Part shown: piece after piece, positions 1 to 9,265 of the stretch
How the letters are laid out: each line of letters opens with the position of its first letter
Position numbering within the stretch: position 1 is the first letter of the stretch
Source of the DNA: a virus
Strand: one strand, 5' to 3'
Length of the DNA: 64,000 nucleotides
IMG/VR virus record: IMGVR_UViG_3300033153_005812
Coordinates: 1-64,000 of that record
Notes under the pieces: generated by a model
The model's input: only the letters and a program-made list of their open reading frames with translations
The model's database searches: none
What the model was told of the DNA's origin: nothing
Made by a program: the position numbers and the translations under genes

Positions 1-414
1 CAGTCTGGTGCTGATGCAACTCTCCGTGAATGGAATGACATAGTCGGCTCCTCTGCTGGACAGTCCGCTGCGTCTGCACATCTTACAAGACATGACACTC
101 AATTAGTTGGTTCCTCCGTAGGACAGAGCGGAGCTGATGCACATCTCACAAGATATGATACTCAGTTAGTAAGCGGAATCGAGGCGATATCTGGAGTTTC
201 TGCTGTTCTCGGTACTCTTGAGGAATGGAATGATCTTGTTGGTTCCTCCGCTGGACAGTCCGCTGCGTCTGCACATCTCACAAGATACGATACTCAGTTG
301 ATCGGTTCTTCCGCAGGGCAGAGTGGAGCCGATGCGGATCTCCACGAATGGAATGATATTGTAGGCTCTATTACCGCTCAGTCTGCTGCTGATGCTTATT
401 TAACTGTAAAACAT
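1..414 (+). repeat. Tandem ~66-bp coding repeats (22-residue units)
   Basis: About six degenerate units encode VGSxAGQSxADAxL followed by EWNDI or RYDTQL. Whole phrases recur, for example the DNA for GGTTCCTCCGC-TGGACAG in neighbouring units. The array matches the one at 61980-64000. Confidence 0.9.
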
Positions 415-2880
415 TGGCGTATATTTTCGCAATATACTATTGTTCCTGGGGACGCTTACGCAAAATTAGATAATTCAAATAAAAAATATGCTCAAACTTT
501 CCCAGTCTACTTTAGACACAATGCTTATAAATTAGAATTACGCCTAAAGAGGACTGGAAATCCTGGCTCTCTTCATATTGAAATCAGAGAGAACAATCCA
601 AATACTCAGGAATATTATCCTACGGGAGATCTTATAGCTTCAACAGATTTCGATACGTCTGGTGTTGATACAGAAGCGGAGTGGGTAACAATCTATTTAG
701 AAAATCCAGGTTGGCTTGAAGAAACGCTCGGGATGTATAATCCAGGAGCGTCGGATGAAGAAAGGATACCGAGGACTTATGGTATTATATTATCTTGTTC
801 TGGAGCAAGCGATAGTCATTATATCGAATGGAGTTACGGGAGTACAGAGCCAACATTAGAGAACGGGCGGTATTGTTATTTCAACGGTGCTGAATGGAGT
901 AATAATCCTAATGTAGATTTCTTATTTATACAATACGGTTATCGAGCAGATTTAGGGTCTGCAATTTCACCCGAATCACTTCAAATGATAAACTCAGACT
1001 TGACTTGCTCTCTCACCTTGCAGAATTACAAACCTGTAGTTCCTTTTGGTAGGTTGAAGTACGAAGTTACGGTCCCAATAGAGGACACAACTTATAATAA
1101 TAACGCTCCTATCACTCTCTTCGAAGTCGAACATGTAGGAGCAACAGCGACGAGATATTTAGATGACTTTTATTATAGGATTCACATCTATGAAAATCCA
1201 ATAAATCTTGGACTTGTATTTGCAGATACCGAACAAGATCTCTGGGTCTGGAATGCGTTTTTCGATACAAAAACATTGGATGACATTACAATAAATGGAG
1301 TCTTAACTCTTGTAGGTCCGGAAGCTCCTTATAATTTTAGACCATTAGAGGCTCGAGAATATATAGCTGAAATAGCAAAAGAAGGTGAGTTAGATTACAG
1401 GGTTGAAATAACTTTCGATTTCGAAGAACCTTTGAATGATATAGTCGTTGTCATAACAGGAACAAGAGCTACAATTTTAAGTTGGAAGCCAGAAAATAAA
1501 ATTAAAGAAATATTAGAATGGCGTACTGAAATATTAAGGTCTTATAGCGGTGTTGAACAGAGAATCAGACTGAGACAAACACCGAGGCAGTCTTTTAGAT
1601 TACAATTTATTTTCGATACAAACAAACTGAATACTCAATTCGACGCTATGTTACATAGATGGCAAAAGAGATCTTGGATTATTCCAATTTGGACCGAAGT
1701 TGCGATTCACTCTGGGATCTTGGTAGAAGACACTATGATTATTAGTGTCGATACAAAATATGCAGATTTTAGAGATAATAGTAGTGTGATGATTTGGCAA
1801 TCTAATTCAAAGTTTGAAGTTGTTACTGTCGAATCTGTCGAGGAAGATAAGCTGAATCTGAAATTTGGAATCGTGAATAATTATACAGGAAATCAATATA
1901 TCGTACCTTTAAGAGTTGGTCACATGACTTCCAAAAATATAAAGCAAAAATTTAATTCTCCAGCTTCGATGATAGAGACTGCATTTATTGTCTCTGATAA
2001 TACTGATATTAGTGGCTACATCTCAGAAAGAACCTTAGAATTTATAGCAGCTAAATCTACTAATGATGGTGATGGTGATGTAAGCGATATTTTACCTGAA
2101 GAGGGTGAACCTACAGAGATTTGGAATCTGACATGTATAGTTGCAGGGGGGATCTATGTTAGTAAGTTTTCTGTCGTAGGTTCTATTAGTGGTGAGATGG
2201 AAGATGCAACTGTTGGCCACTTTTACAACAACGGGAAAATTGCATTCAAAATAAATGCTGGTGAAAACGATTTTGTAGTTGGAGATAATTTTCAGACTAT
2301 CGAAGTATTGTTTCAACCATCTTATATGGTTGAAACACATCAGGAAGAAAGCGATGGACTACTCGAAATTAACGATTTTGAGACAGGAGTTTTTAGTTTA
2401 CGGAGTACTAAAGAATATAATCTTGTTACTCAAAATCACATATTCTACAATGATACAAAAAAGGCTTGTTGGGAATTGAGGCAATTATTACATTGGTTGA
2501 ACGGGAGACAGAGATCTGTTCTTGTCCCTACTTATAGAGAAGATTTAATTCAGACAGACTCAATAGGAGCAGCAGAGAAATATCTCTTTGTAGAGAATAT
2601 CGCTTTAGCAGATAATTTAGGAGTTAATGAGTTAAGAACTTATGTAGGATTTTATTTCCCCGATAATACTTTGTTGATCAGGAAAATTACAACTATAGTC
2701 GCAGTGAGTGATACGAAAGAAAAAATTGAGATCAATAATTCATTGGGGAGAACAGTGAATGTCGGCGACTGTAAAATTTGTTTTGTGGATAAATGTAGAT
2801 TAGCTTCAGATCGTGTTGAAATAGAATGGCCGTTTGCTCATCAAAATGAATGTAGACCTAATTTAGTGAGAGTGGTGTAA
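1..2880 (+). CDS. Repeat-bearing minor tail protein (5' end outside window)
   Basis: The frame is open from base 1, so the start lies upstream of the window. The first ~138 codons are tandem ~22-residue units of the type VGSSAGQSGADA followed by EWNDI or RYDTQL. The remaining ~820 residues are a beta-rich virion-like protein. A central segment around 1525-1690 (LEWRTEILRSYSGVEQR, then PRQSFRLQF and a W/P-rich stretch) resembles a domain seen in minor tail proteins of long-tailed phages. It ends in the ATG of the next tail gene (TAATG), so the two are translationally coupled. Repeats of the same family fill the protein that starts at 61060, so the two may be one gene split by the window ends. 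Tail role by context is likely; the exact role is unknown. Confidence 0.75.
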   Translation, partial: QSGADATLREWNDIVGSSAGQSAASAHLTRHDTQLVGSSVGQSGADAHLTRYDTQLVSGIEAISGVSAVLGTLEEWNDLVGSSAGQSAASAHLTRYDTQLIGSSAGQSGADADLHEWNDIVGSITAQSAADAYLTVKHWRIFSQYTIVPGDAYAKLDNSNKKYAQTFPVYFRHNAYKLELRLKRTGNPGSLHIEIRENNPNTQEYYPTGDLIASTDFDTSGVDTEAEWVTIYLENPGWLEETLGMYNPGASDEERIPRTYGIILSCSGASDSHYIEWSYGSTEPTLENGRYCYFNGAEWSNNPNVDFLFIQYGYRADLGSAISPESLQMINSDLTCSLTLQNYKPVVPFGRLKYEVTVPIEDTTYNNNAPITLFEVEHVGATATRYLDDFYYRIHIYENPINLGLVFADTEQDLWVWNAFFDTKTLDDITINGVLTLVGPEAPYNFRPLEAREYIAEIAKEGELDYRVEITFDFEEPLNDIVVVITGTRATILSWKPENKIKEILEWRTEILRSYSGVEQRIRLRQTPRQSFRLQFIFDTNKLNTQFDAMLHRWQKRSWIIPIWTEVAIHSGILVEDTMIISVDTKYADFRDNSSVMIWQSNSKFEVVTVESVEEDKLNLKFGIVNNYTGNQYIVPLRVGHMTSKNIKQKFNSPASMIETAFIVSDNTDISGYISERTLEFIAAKSTNDGDGDVSDILPEEGEPTEIWNLTCIVAGGIYVSKFSVVGSISGEMEDATVGHFYNNGKIAFKINAGENDFVVGDNFQTIEVLFQPSYMVETHQEESDGLLEINDFETGVFSLRSTKEYNLVTQNHIFYNDTKKACWELRQLLHWLNGRQRSVLVPTYREDLIQTDSIGAAEKYLFVENIALADNLGVNELRTYVGFYFPDNTLLIRKITTIVAVSDTKEKIEINNSLGRTVNVGDCKICFVDKCRLASDRVEIEWPFAHQNECRPNLVRVV

Positions 2881-3683
2881 TGGATTATTTTGAAAGAGAG
2901 CGGAGTTTGGTTTGGGGTGAACCGATAGAATTATATCGGTTTAGGCGAGGTTTTGAATATTGGACTTATAATAATACTGCCAGAGCTATTACGTATGAAA
3001 CGAGAATTTATGAGCCTGTCTTAATCAGTGGAGGTGATATTGAATTAACTACTAATTCTCTAAAAAATTTACTGAGAATAAAGGTTGATCGGGAGAATCC
3101 ATTCGCTATTAGCTTTATTTCGACTCCAGTTGAACATATCACAGAGTTAGTGATTTTTAGAGGGCAGGGTGGTGAGTCTTCTAATTTCGTGGAATATTGG
3201 AAAGGCTATGTTTATGCAGTAGAATTTTTGCCGAAGATTGTTGAAATCATAGCCAGTCCAAAGACTAATAGTTTGAAGCGATCTGGTTTGATGCGAAAGT
3301 ATCAGCGTTCTTGTGGTTATCAAATATATTCTCGAAGATGCACACTATTAAAAACAAACTATGAAAAATCTGGAACAATTATAAGTATAGAAGGTACGAA
3401 GATTGAAGCTACAATTTTCGGTACTGAAGCGAATAATTGGTTCACTGGTGGATTGTTTGAAGCTGATAATCGGAGTCAGATGGTGATTTGGCATGAAGGT
3501 AATTTTGTGAGAATTGCTCACAGAATTGTTTCTTTAGAAGTGGGGATGTCTTTCAAAGTGTATGCTGGTTGTGATCATTCCAGTTCTACTTGTAAAGACA
3601 AGTTCGGTAATAAAATCAATTATGGTGGACAAGAATTCATTCCTGATAAAAATCCTTTTGTTGGGGATTCGGTGGCTACATAG
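2880..3683 (+). CDS. BR0599-type minor tail protein
   Basis: A 267-residue protein. The C-terminal half shows the pattern I know from the phage BR0599 / phiJL001 gp84 C-terminal family: RSCGYQIYSRRC, then a wFtGG segment, then YAGCDHSSSTCKDKFGN and NYGGQEFIP. In that family the cysteines are conserved, and the protein belongs to the distal tail between the baseplate hub and tip genes. Its position directly before the tip protein fits. It overlaps the stop of the upstream tail gene by one base. Confidence 0.75.
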   Translation: MDYFERERSLVWGEPIELYRFRRGFEYWTYNNTARAITYETRIYEPVLISGGDIELTTNSLKNLLRIKVDRENPFAISFISTPVEHITELVIFRGQGGESSNFVEYWKGYVYAVEFLPKIVEIIASPKTNSLKRSGLMRKYQRSCGYQIYSRRCTLLKTNYEKSGTIISIEGTKIEATIFGTEANNWFTGGLFEADNRSQMVIWHEGNFVRIAHRIVSLEVGMSFKVYAGCDHSSSTCKDKFGNKINYGGQEFIPDKNPFVGDSVAT

Positions 3684-3709
3684 ATAACTGAACTAAGGAG
3701 TAGATTTAG

Positions 3710-3940
3710 ATGTGGGCATTTCTGGTAAAATTAGCAGTGATGGTCGTATTAGCTTATGTCTTGCGACCGAAGCCGCCAACAGGATCAAGAGGAACTCAAA
3801 AACCTTCAGGATTAGAAGACTTCGATCTTCCAACAGCAGAAGAAGGACGATCCATACAGGTTCTTTTCGGGAAGAAACGCATGAAAGGACCGAACGTTGT
3901 CTGGTATGGTGATCTAAAGTCAGACGCAATTTGGAGATAA
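3710..3940 (+). CDS. Small tail-assembly protein
   Basis: A 76-residue protein with an N-terminal hydrophobic stretch (residues 2-17, WAFLVKLAVMVVLAYVL), then a Pro/Gly-rich linker and a short C-terminal segment starting LPTAEEGRSIQVLFGKK. Small proteins with this layout commonly lie between the BR0599-type gene and the tip gene in siphophages. AAGGAG lies 8-10 bases upstream of the ATG. The role in tail assembly is inferred from position. Confidence 0.65.
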   Translation: MWAFLVKLAVMVVLAYVLRPKPPTGSRGTQKPSGLEDFDLPTAEEGRSIQVLFGKKRMKGPNVVWYGDLKSDAIWR

Positions 3941-3944
3941 GATC

Positions 3945-6371
3945 GTGGGTTTTTTTGGTGGCGGTAGTAAAAAGGCGAAGCCGCAGATTGTGGGTTATAA
4001 GTATAGTCTGGGGATACACTTTATTCTCGGTTATGCGAATGCCGATGGAATAAAGCAGATCTGGGTTGGTGAGAAATGCGTCTGGCCTGCTCCTAACGAG
4101 TCAGATGTAGAAGCTGCGGATGCAAGTGCAAATGAGGAGACAATAAACATAGATGCAGAAAATATCTTCGGCGGGGACGCTACTGGTAAAGAAGGAGGTG
4201 TTTCTGGCTCAGTTGATATTCAGTATGGAGCTTGTGATCAACAACGGAATAGCTATCTTGTAGCAAGACTTGGTGAGCATATATCTGCATATAGAGGTCT
4301 TCTTAGTGTGATTTTGAAACAAGTTTATGTCGGTATGAGTGCTTATATTAAACCATGGAGTTTTTTGATAAAACGCACGGATAAACTTGTTAGTGGAGAT
4401 GATCAATGGTACACGATAGACGATAAGCATATAATTCATCCTGGAGAGCTTAATGGTGATGATCTTAACGCAGTCCATATAATACGGGAATGTTTGATAG
4501 ATAAGGAATGGGGTTTAGGATTCAAAGAGGGAGATATCAATGATGCTAATTTCAAAACTTGTGCTGATACTTTGAAGGAAGAGGGTTTTGGCCTCTCTAT
4601 TATTTGGGATAATAGCTCTCCTGTGGAAGAGTTTATTGATGAAATTTTAGCGATCATCGCTGGTTCTCTCTATCAAAATTTATCGACAGGAAAATGGGAG
4701 ATAGCATTAACACGTGAAGATTATGTAGTCGAGGATTTAGAGTGTTTTGATGAAGATCAAATTATTGAAGTTGAAAACTTTAGTAGATCAGGATACGGAG
4801 AGGTTACAGATCAAGTGACTATAAATTGGCATGATAAGATCTGGAATAAAAATAGGTCTATAACTATTTCTGATCCTGCTATGATAACAAAACAGGGAGG
4901 TAGGATAATAGAGAAGACTTATAATTATTTTGCTATTTGTAATAAAGATCTTGCGAATAGAGTAGCGAGTCGAGAGTTACAATTAGCTACATCTATGTTA
5001 GCTAACATACGAATAAAAGCTAATCGTCAGATGTCACACCTAAAACCAAACGATGTATTTAAGTTTTCGTGGGAGAATTTAGGTATTACGAACATGGTGG
5101 TAAGGGTGTTAGAAGTTAATTACGGCAACTTAACTAAAAATGAAATTGAGTTGAATTGTTGTGAAGATGTTTTTGGTACAGTTTATACCAGTTACGAAGC
5201 TCCCCCTGATACACAATGGGAAGATCCTGTTCATGATCCAGTAGATACAACTCACAGATTCTTAATGGAGATCCCTTATTGGTATCGGTGTAATTACGGA
5301 GTCGGACAAGACCTTGTAGATGTTTTAGATGACGATAATGCTTCGATGTTCGCGATGGCGGCGAAGCCCGACGCAACACCGGATTCTCACGAGTTTGATT
5401 TATTGGTGAAATTCGATGCAGTATCTGATTTTGACGATGAGGGTTACGGTGGCTACACTTCTACTGCGACTTTGAAAAATGATTTAGAACTTATAGGTTC
5501 TGAAGATGATTGGGTAGATTTAGAAAACGTCCAGGGTCTTGATCTAATTTCTGAGAATACCTGTGCAGTTATAGAAAATTCTGGAGACGATGAAGAAAGC
5601 GAGATTGTACGTTTGTTGGTAGTAGATGACACAGTAGGAGCAGAAAGAATTAAAATCGCAAGAGGGATTTTAGATACAAAACCTTCTGCTCATTCTATCG
5701 GTGATAGGATTTGGTTTATAAGTCTTGTAGATTACACTATTCCCATGGTTAGTAAAGACTTCACTAAATTTGAAAGTCCCCGAGTGAAATTTCTAACAAA
5801 AACCGGACGAGGGATATTAGCAGAAGAAGATGCAACTGAAGAAAACACTCTTCCCACTTATCTTGCTTTTAATAGTAGAATGATTCGCCCTTATTTACCG
5901 GGGAATCTTAAAATAAATACCGAAAGATTCCCGGAATATTTATATGGACAACCAACTTTAACTTGGAATCATCGAGATCGTACTAATTCAGATCAAATAA
6001 GGACTTTAGTGAAACATACTTATAGTGGGGATTACGGTCCAGAAACTGATGTAACTTACACCATACAATTCTTGACCGAAGCCGGAGTTGTGAAAAGGAC
6101 AATAACTGGTCTATCAGGAAAAACATATACATATCCTGCAGGTGAAGAAGTAACAGATTTCGGAAAGATACAGCATAAACTAAGAATTAAACTTTGGGCT
6201 GTCCGTGCTGGTTACGATTCTTGGCAGGTATATGATATCATACTCGAGAGGCCACTTCGCGGATCCTCTGCTGGACAATCTATTGTATCCGGAACACTCT
6301 CTGAATGGAATAACCTTGTAGGGAGTTTGACAGGACAGTCCGTAGTATCTGGGACACTCGTAGTGATATGA
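3945..6371 (+). CDS. Tail tip / host-specificity-like protein
   Basis: An 808-residue protein starting at GTG right after the previous stop, with GGAG upstream. Position and features (GYKYSLGIHFILGYAN near the N-terminus, long mixed beta domains, fibronectin-like C-terminal region) fit the tip attachment (J-like) class that contacts the host surface. The last 37 residues are two copies of the VGSxTGQSxVSGTL repeat that makes up the long repeat proteins at both window ends, so tip and fibre genes share modules. The tail tip assignment is good; a receptor is unknown. Confidence 0.7.
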   Translation: MGFFGGGSKKAKPQIVGYKYSLGIHFILGYANADGIKQIWVGEKCVWPAPNESDVEAADASANEETINIDAENIFGGDATGKEGGVSGSVDIQYGACDQQRNSYLVARLGEHISAYRGLLSVILKQVYVGMSAYIKPWSFLIKRTDKLVSGDDQWYTIDDKHIIHPGELNGDDLNAVHIIRECLIDKEWGLGFKEGDINDANFKTCADTLKEEGFGLSIIWDNSSPVEEFIDEILAIIAGSLYQNLSTGKWEIALTREDYVVEDLECFDEDQIIEVENFSRSGYGEVTDQVTINWHDKIWNKNRSITISDPAMITKQGGRIIEKTYNYFAICNKDLANRVASRELQLATSMLANIRIKANRQMSHLKPNDVFKFSWENLGITNMVVRVLEVNYGNLTKNEIELNCCEDVFGTVYTSYEAPPDTQWEDPVHDPVDTTHRFLMEIPYWYRCNYGVGQDLVDVLDDDNASMFAMAAKPDATPDSHEFDLLVKFDAVSDFDDEGYGGYTSTATLKNDLELIGSEDDWVDLENVQGLDLISENTCAVIENSGDDEESEIVRLLVVDDTVGAERIKIARGILDTKPSAHSIGDRIWFISLVDYTIPMVSKDFTKFESPRVKFLTKTGRGILAEEDATEENTLPTYLAFNSRMIRPYLPGNLKINTERFPEYLYGQPTLTWNHRDRTNSDQIRTLVKHTYSGDYGPETDVTYTIQFLTEAGVVKRTITGLSGKTYTYPAGEEVTDFGKIQHKLRIKLWAVRAGYDSWQVYDIILERPLRGSSAGQSIVSGTLSEWNNLVGSLTGQSVVSGTLVVI
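6258..6368 (+). repeat. Two ~22-residue repeats at tip protein C-terminus
   Basis: GSSAGQSIVSGTLSEWNN is followed by GSLTGQSVVSGTL. Same family as the arrays at 1-414 and 61980-64000. Confidence 0.85.
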
Positions 6372-6375
6372 TGAA

Positions 6376-6404
6376 AAAAGCTGGAGCGAGGTACTCCAGC
6401 TTTT
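6376..6404. terminator. Bidirectional rho-independent terminator
   Basis: A perfect 11-bp stem, AAAAGCTGGAG / CTCCAGCTTTT, with a 7-base loop. The A-run on one side and the T-run on the other let it end both the tail operon (+) and the 28-residue minus-strand gene. Confidence 0.9.
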
Positions 6405-6424
6405 CGAGGAAAATTATCGAAGTG

Positions 6425-6511
6425 CTATAGAAGCGATAAGAATGCGAAGAACGCTATGATTGCGACTTCATATTCAATACCGGCTTTATTGCAGAACCAT
6501 TTGATTATCAT
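6425..6511 (-). CDS. 28-residue hydrophobic micropeptide
   Basis: Reads MIIKWFCNKAGIEYEV followed by a hydrophobic tail AIIAFFAFLSLL and stop. It is the only gene I support on the minus strand. Three signals back it: AAGGAG seven bases before the ATG (identical leader AAGGAGAATGAAAATG to several + strand genes), a promoter of the phage family at 6552-6579, and a bidirectional terminator just after the stop. The tail could be a membrane anchor. An alternative in-frame ATG at 6517 is too close to the RBS. No family recognised. Confidence 0.6.
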   Translation of the reverse strand: MIIKWFCNKAGIEYEVAIIAFFAFLSLL

Positions 6512-6551
6512 TTTCATTCTCCTTGTTATTAACTTTCATTTAACTATATAA

Positions 6552-6579
6552 AGCATAGCATATATTAAACGAAATGCAA
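6552..6579 (-). promoter_or_regulatory. Promoter P4 (minus strand)
   Basis: Reverse strand: -35 TTGCAT, 16-base spacer, -10 TATGCT, followed by TTATATAGTTA. Shares spacing, the TTGC start of the -35 and the downstream ATAGTTA with P1, P2 and P3. Drives the micropeptide. Confidence 0.7.
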
Positions 6580-6658
6580 ATTTTTGAAACAAATTTTATA
6601 GATTGTCTCAAAAATTAAGATGAAGGAAGAAATGCAGGGATAGGTGTAAAATAGTCTA

Positions 6659-6703
6659 ATATCGGCTTCCCCAGCGATCGCTCAGAGCCTCTGCGGGAGT
6701 GAG
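6659..6703 (+). repeat. Dispersed GC-rich element, copy A
   Basis: A 45-base core beginning ATATCGGCTTCCCCAGCG with palindrome AGCGATCGCT and ending GCGGGAGTGAG. Identical, inverted, at 13899-13943; near-identical, inverted, at 28339-28382; partial at 41698-41723. A second 20-base module at 6722-6741 (GTATCTCAGGTCAGAGCAAC) recurs at 20813-20832. Much richer in GC than its surroundings, noncoding. Confidence 0.9.
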
Positions 6704-6822
6704 CTGACACTATAGGGCCCGGTATCTCAGGTCAGAGCAACCAGGAGTCTGTAGGGAATGGCTCTCATAAGTGCTTATAAACACTGGACTTATAACGATA
6801 GAAAAAATGATTATTTTTTCAT

Positions 6823-6850
6823 TTGCGTTATTCTAAAAATATGCTATACT
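6823..6850 (+). promoter_or_regulatory. Promoter P1
   Basis: -35 TTGCGT, 16-base spacer containing TTCTAAAAATA, -10 TATACT, followed by TAACATAGTTA. Matches P2 and P3 almost base for base. Drives the helicase-led early block at 6891. Divergent to P4; an A/T-rich tract precedes the -35. Confidence 0.85.
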
Positions 6851-6890
6851 TAACATAGTTAATGATTTAAGAAGAGTAACAAAAACAGAA

Positions 6891-8996
6891 ATGAGAAAAA
6901 TGGAACATAAAATCCCCGCTTTTCCAATTCTTGAACCTCTATCTCGGGCAACAGCAACGACGCTCAAAGAAGTTCCGCTCCAAGATACAGATTTTCTCGA
7001 GATTGATGTAGATAAAGAAGGGGATCATTTCATCGTAGAAGCTGTTTGTCTCAAAAAATGCCCTGCAAATAGTCTTCCAAGTGATGAAGTTGTTTACGTC
7101 ACGACACCGAACGGAGCCTATTATAAGGACGATGCTTATTATCATTATCCTTCTTACGATGCGACTGCTCTTTGGGTCCGTCGGGTTCCAGAACGTGAGC
7201 AGAAAGGTTATGGGAAGTGGCGATTAGCAGGAACTGATTTTACTGTTCTGATAATTCATCACGTCTGGCCTCACCATAATTTGATTTTCAAGTCTGAAGA
7301 GGCTGTTCTTCTTTATACATTTTTGCTGAAGAGATTCCTCACTCAAAGTAAGAATACAATTCTTGCCGCAGAATGGAGCTTACACAAAAAGTCTCCTGAG
7401 ATGCCAGATGATTTTATCGAGCATCCGACACTTCCGCTTACAGGCTATCAAAAAACTGCTTTGCTTTCGAGTTTGAATCAAAGTGCGTATGCTCTGTTTA
7501 TGGAACAAAGAACCGGAAAGACTCCTATTGTCGTTAATAGAGTCTGTTTGGAAGGAGCAAGGAAGAGAGCTGGTAAACTAATAGGTGCTGAGAAAGGGAT
7601 GTACCGAGCTTTAATTATAGTCCCCCAACAAACAAGAATAAACTGGGAACGGGAGTTTGAAAGATTCGCTACTGTTCCAGGTAAAACTTCCATTCTTCGC
7701 GGAAATAACATCACTAAAGTAAGAACACTGATAGACGCTATTCGTTCTGAAGATGATTGTGCATGGTCTGCATGTATTTTATCTCTTGATTCTGTGAGTT
7801 CTATCTGGGATGCATTGAAGCAAATGAAATGGGATCTTGTAGTGATAGATGAATCCCATAAAATTAAGAATCCCAGAACTCGTCGTTATAAAAGTGTCAG
7901 TGAAATCAACGATGTTCGAGCAAAAGCTAAAATGATTCTCACTGGAACTCCAGTTACAAACGTGATCTTTGATCTATGGAGTCAATTTGAATGGCTGGGA
8001 AAAGGTTTATCTGGGTTCTCCACTTTTGAGAATTTTAGGTCTTTTCATGGTAAATGGAAAACCTCTAAAGATGGTTCTGGTGTTCGGATATTAGCAGGAT
8101 TCAAAAACGTTCCACTTATCCAAGAGAGGCTTGCAAGATTAGCTTTCACTATTTTAAGAAAAGATACTGGTTTGAATCTACCTACGAAGGTCTATGATTT
8201 ATACGAAGTCGATATGAAGCCTGAACAGGCAAAGATGTATAAACAGATGGCGACGAAATTAGTTATCGAAATCGATGACATGATGGCTGTTGCAGAAGCG
8301 GAAGGAAAGCGAGTTACTGTAGATCATATTCTTACAAAACTAATTCGTCTCGCTCAGATTTGTTCTGGGTTTATAAAAATAGACGATGCAATTGATTTTG
8401 AATTAGAGACAACAACGACAGGCGCGATAATTCAAATTAGCGATCGTAATCCTAAGATAGAAGCTCTTATAAAGATACTCCGAGAAGATTGGGAAAATGA
8501 TCCTAACAGCAAGATTATAGTCTGGGCAACATTCATTGAAGACATTCGTGCTATTAGTCAGAGGCTTGCAGAAGAAGGAATCAACCATACCGGATATCAT
8601 AAAGCAGTTCATCCTGATTATAGAGCTAAAGACGCTCAGACTTCTGAGGATATTATCAACCGTGACAGAGATTGTAAAGTCCTCGTAGCTAATCCGGCTT
8701 CGGCTGGACTTGGTCAAGGATTTTACGGTTATGATGTCGAGGATATAGAAAACTACGACACTCGTGTTGATCACGAAATCTATTTTAGTAGCAACTGGTC
8801 GATGGTTGATAGAAGTCAATCTGAAGATCGCCCTATACATAAAGCAGGAAAGCCTCATTTACGAATTACCGATCTTCTTATTCCTATGACAATAGATCAA
8901 GAAATACGAATGAGAGTAAATGATAAAAGAATAGCGGCAATGACAATTCAAGACGTTCGTCAAATTCTTGATAGTGTTGTTCGGGGGTATCAGTAA
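6891..8996 (+). CDS. SNF2-like superfamily 2 DNA helicase
   Basis: A 701-residue two-lobed SF2 ATPase. Motif I is in MEQRTGKTPIVVNR (~residue 204), motif II is VVIDESHKIKNP, motif III is ILTGTPVTN, and the C-terminal lobe has IIVWATFIEDIRAI and the motif V-VI region YFSSNWSMVDRSQSEDR. The DESH form and the GTP motif point to the SNF2/Rad54-like branch, as in phage DNA helicases acting in replication or repair. An N-terminal ~180-residue extension is unassigned. It is the first gene after promoter P1 and overlaps the next gene at TAATG. The RBS is weak (AAGAAGAG, distant), so an ATG at 6900 is an alternative start. Confidence 0.85.
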   Translation: MRKMEHKIPAFPILEPLSRATATTLKEVPLQDTDFLEIDVDKEGDHFIVEAVCLKKCPANSLPSDEVVYVTTPNGAYYKDDAYYHYPSYDATALWVRRVPEREQKGYGKWRLAGTDFTVLIIHHVWPHHNLIFKSEEAVLLYTFLLKRFLTQSKNTILAAEWSLHKKSPEMPDDFIEHPTLPLTGYQKTALLSSLNQSAYALFMEQRTGKTPIVVNRVCLEGARKRAGKLIGAEKGMYRALIIVPQQTRINWEREFERFATVPGKTSILRGNNITKVRTLIDAIRSEDDCAWSACILSLDSVSSIWDALKQMKWDLVVIDESHKIKNPRTRRYKSVSEINDVRAKAKMILTGTPVTNVIFDLWSQFEWLGKGLSGFSTFENFRSFHGKWKTSKDGSGVRILAGFKNVPLIQERLARLAFTILRKDTGLNLPTKVYDLYEVDMKPEQAKMYKQMATKLVIEIDDMMAVAEAEGKRVTVDHILTKLIRLAQICSGFIKIDDAIDFELETTTTGAIIQISDRNPKIEALIKILREDWENDPNSKIIVWATFIEDIRAISQRLAEEGINHTGYHKAVHPDYRAKDAQTSEDIINRDRDCKVLVANPASAGLGQGFYGYDVEDIENYDTRVDHEIYFSSNWSMVDRSQSEDRPIHKAGKPHLRITDLLIPMTIDQEIRMRVNDKRIAAMTIQDVRQILDSVVRGYQ

Positions 8997-9265
8997 TGGA
9001 ACATGAAAATAGTTTAGCTGATTGGACTGAAGCGATCGAAGAAAGTACACGACAAGATAACGAAGACAGAAGTCAATGGCAAGAGCAGATGGGTAGGCCG
9101 AACCAGATAATTGAGATAGATGAGTACAAGTATGGCTTCTGGTATTGTATAGAAGGTGTCATTGTCTATAAAATTGATAAGCGAGGACCGAATCCTGCGA
9201 CACGGCAATTTTACAGTGTAGAATTCATTGAAAAATTAGTGAAGACTCTGGAGATAAAGAAATGA
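8996..9265 (+). CDS. Hypothetical protein, 89 aa
   Basis: Begins inside the helicase stop (TAATG), which implies coupled translation. An acidic, Gln/Glu-rich N-terminal third is followed by a small beta-rich part (YKYGFWYCIEGVIVYKID). No family recognised. It overlaps the next gene by four bases. Confidence 0.6.
   Translation: MEHENSLADWTEAIEESTRQDNEDRSQWQEQMGRPNQIIEIDEYKYGFWYCIEGVIVYKIDKRGPNPATRQFYSVEFIEKLVKTLEIKK

Noticed and set aside
6673-6682. AGCGATCGCT as evidence of a cyanobacterial host (HIP1-like GCGATCGC)
   Set aside because: All four copies found are inside one repeated element, so it is not a genome-wide signature. Host remains unknown.
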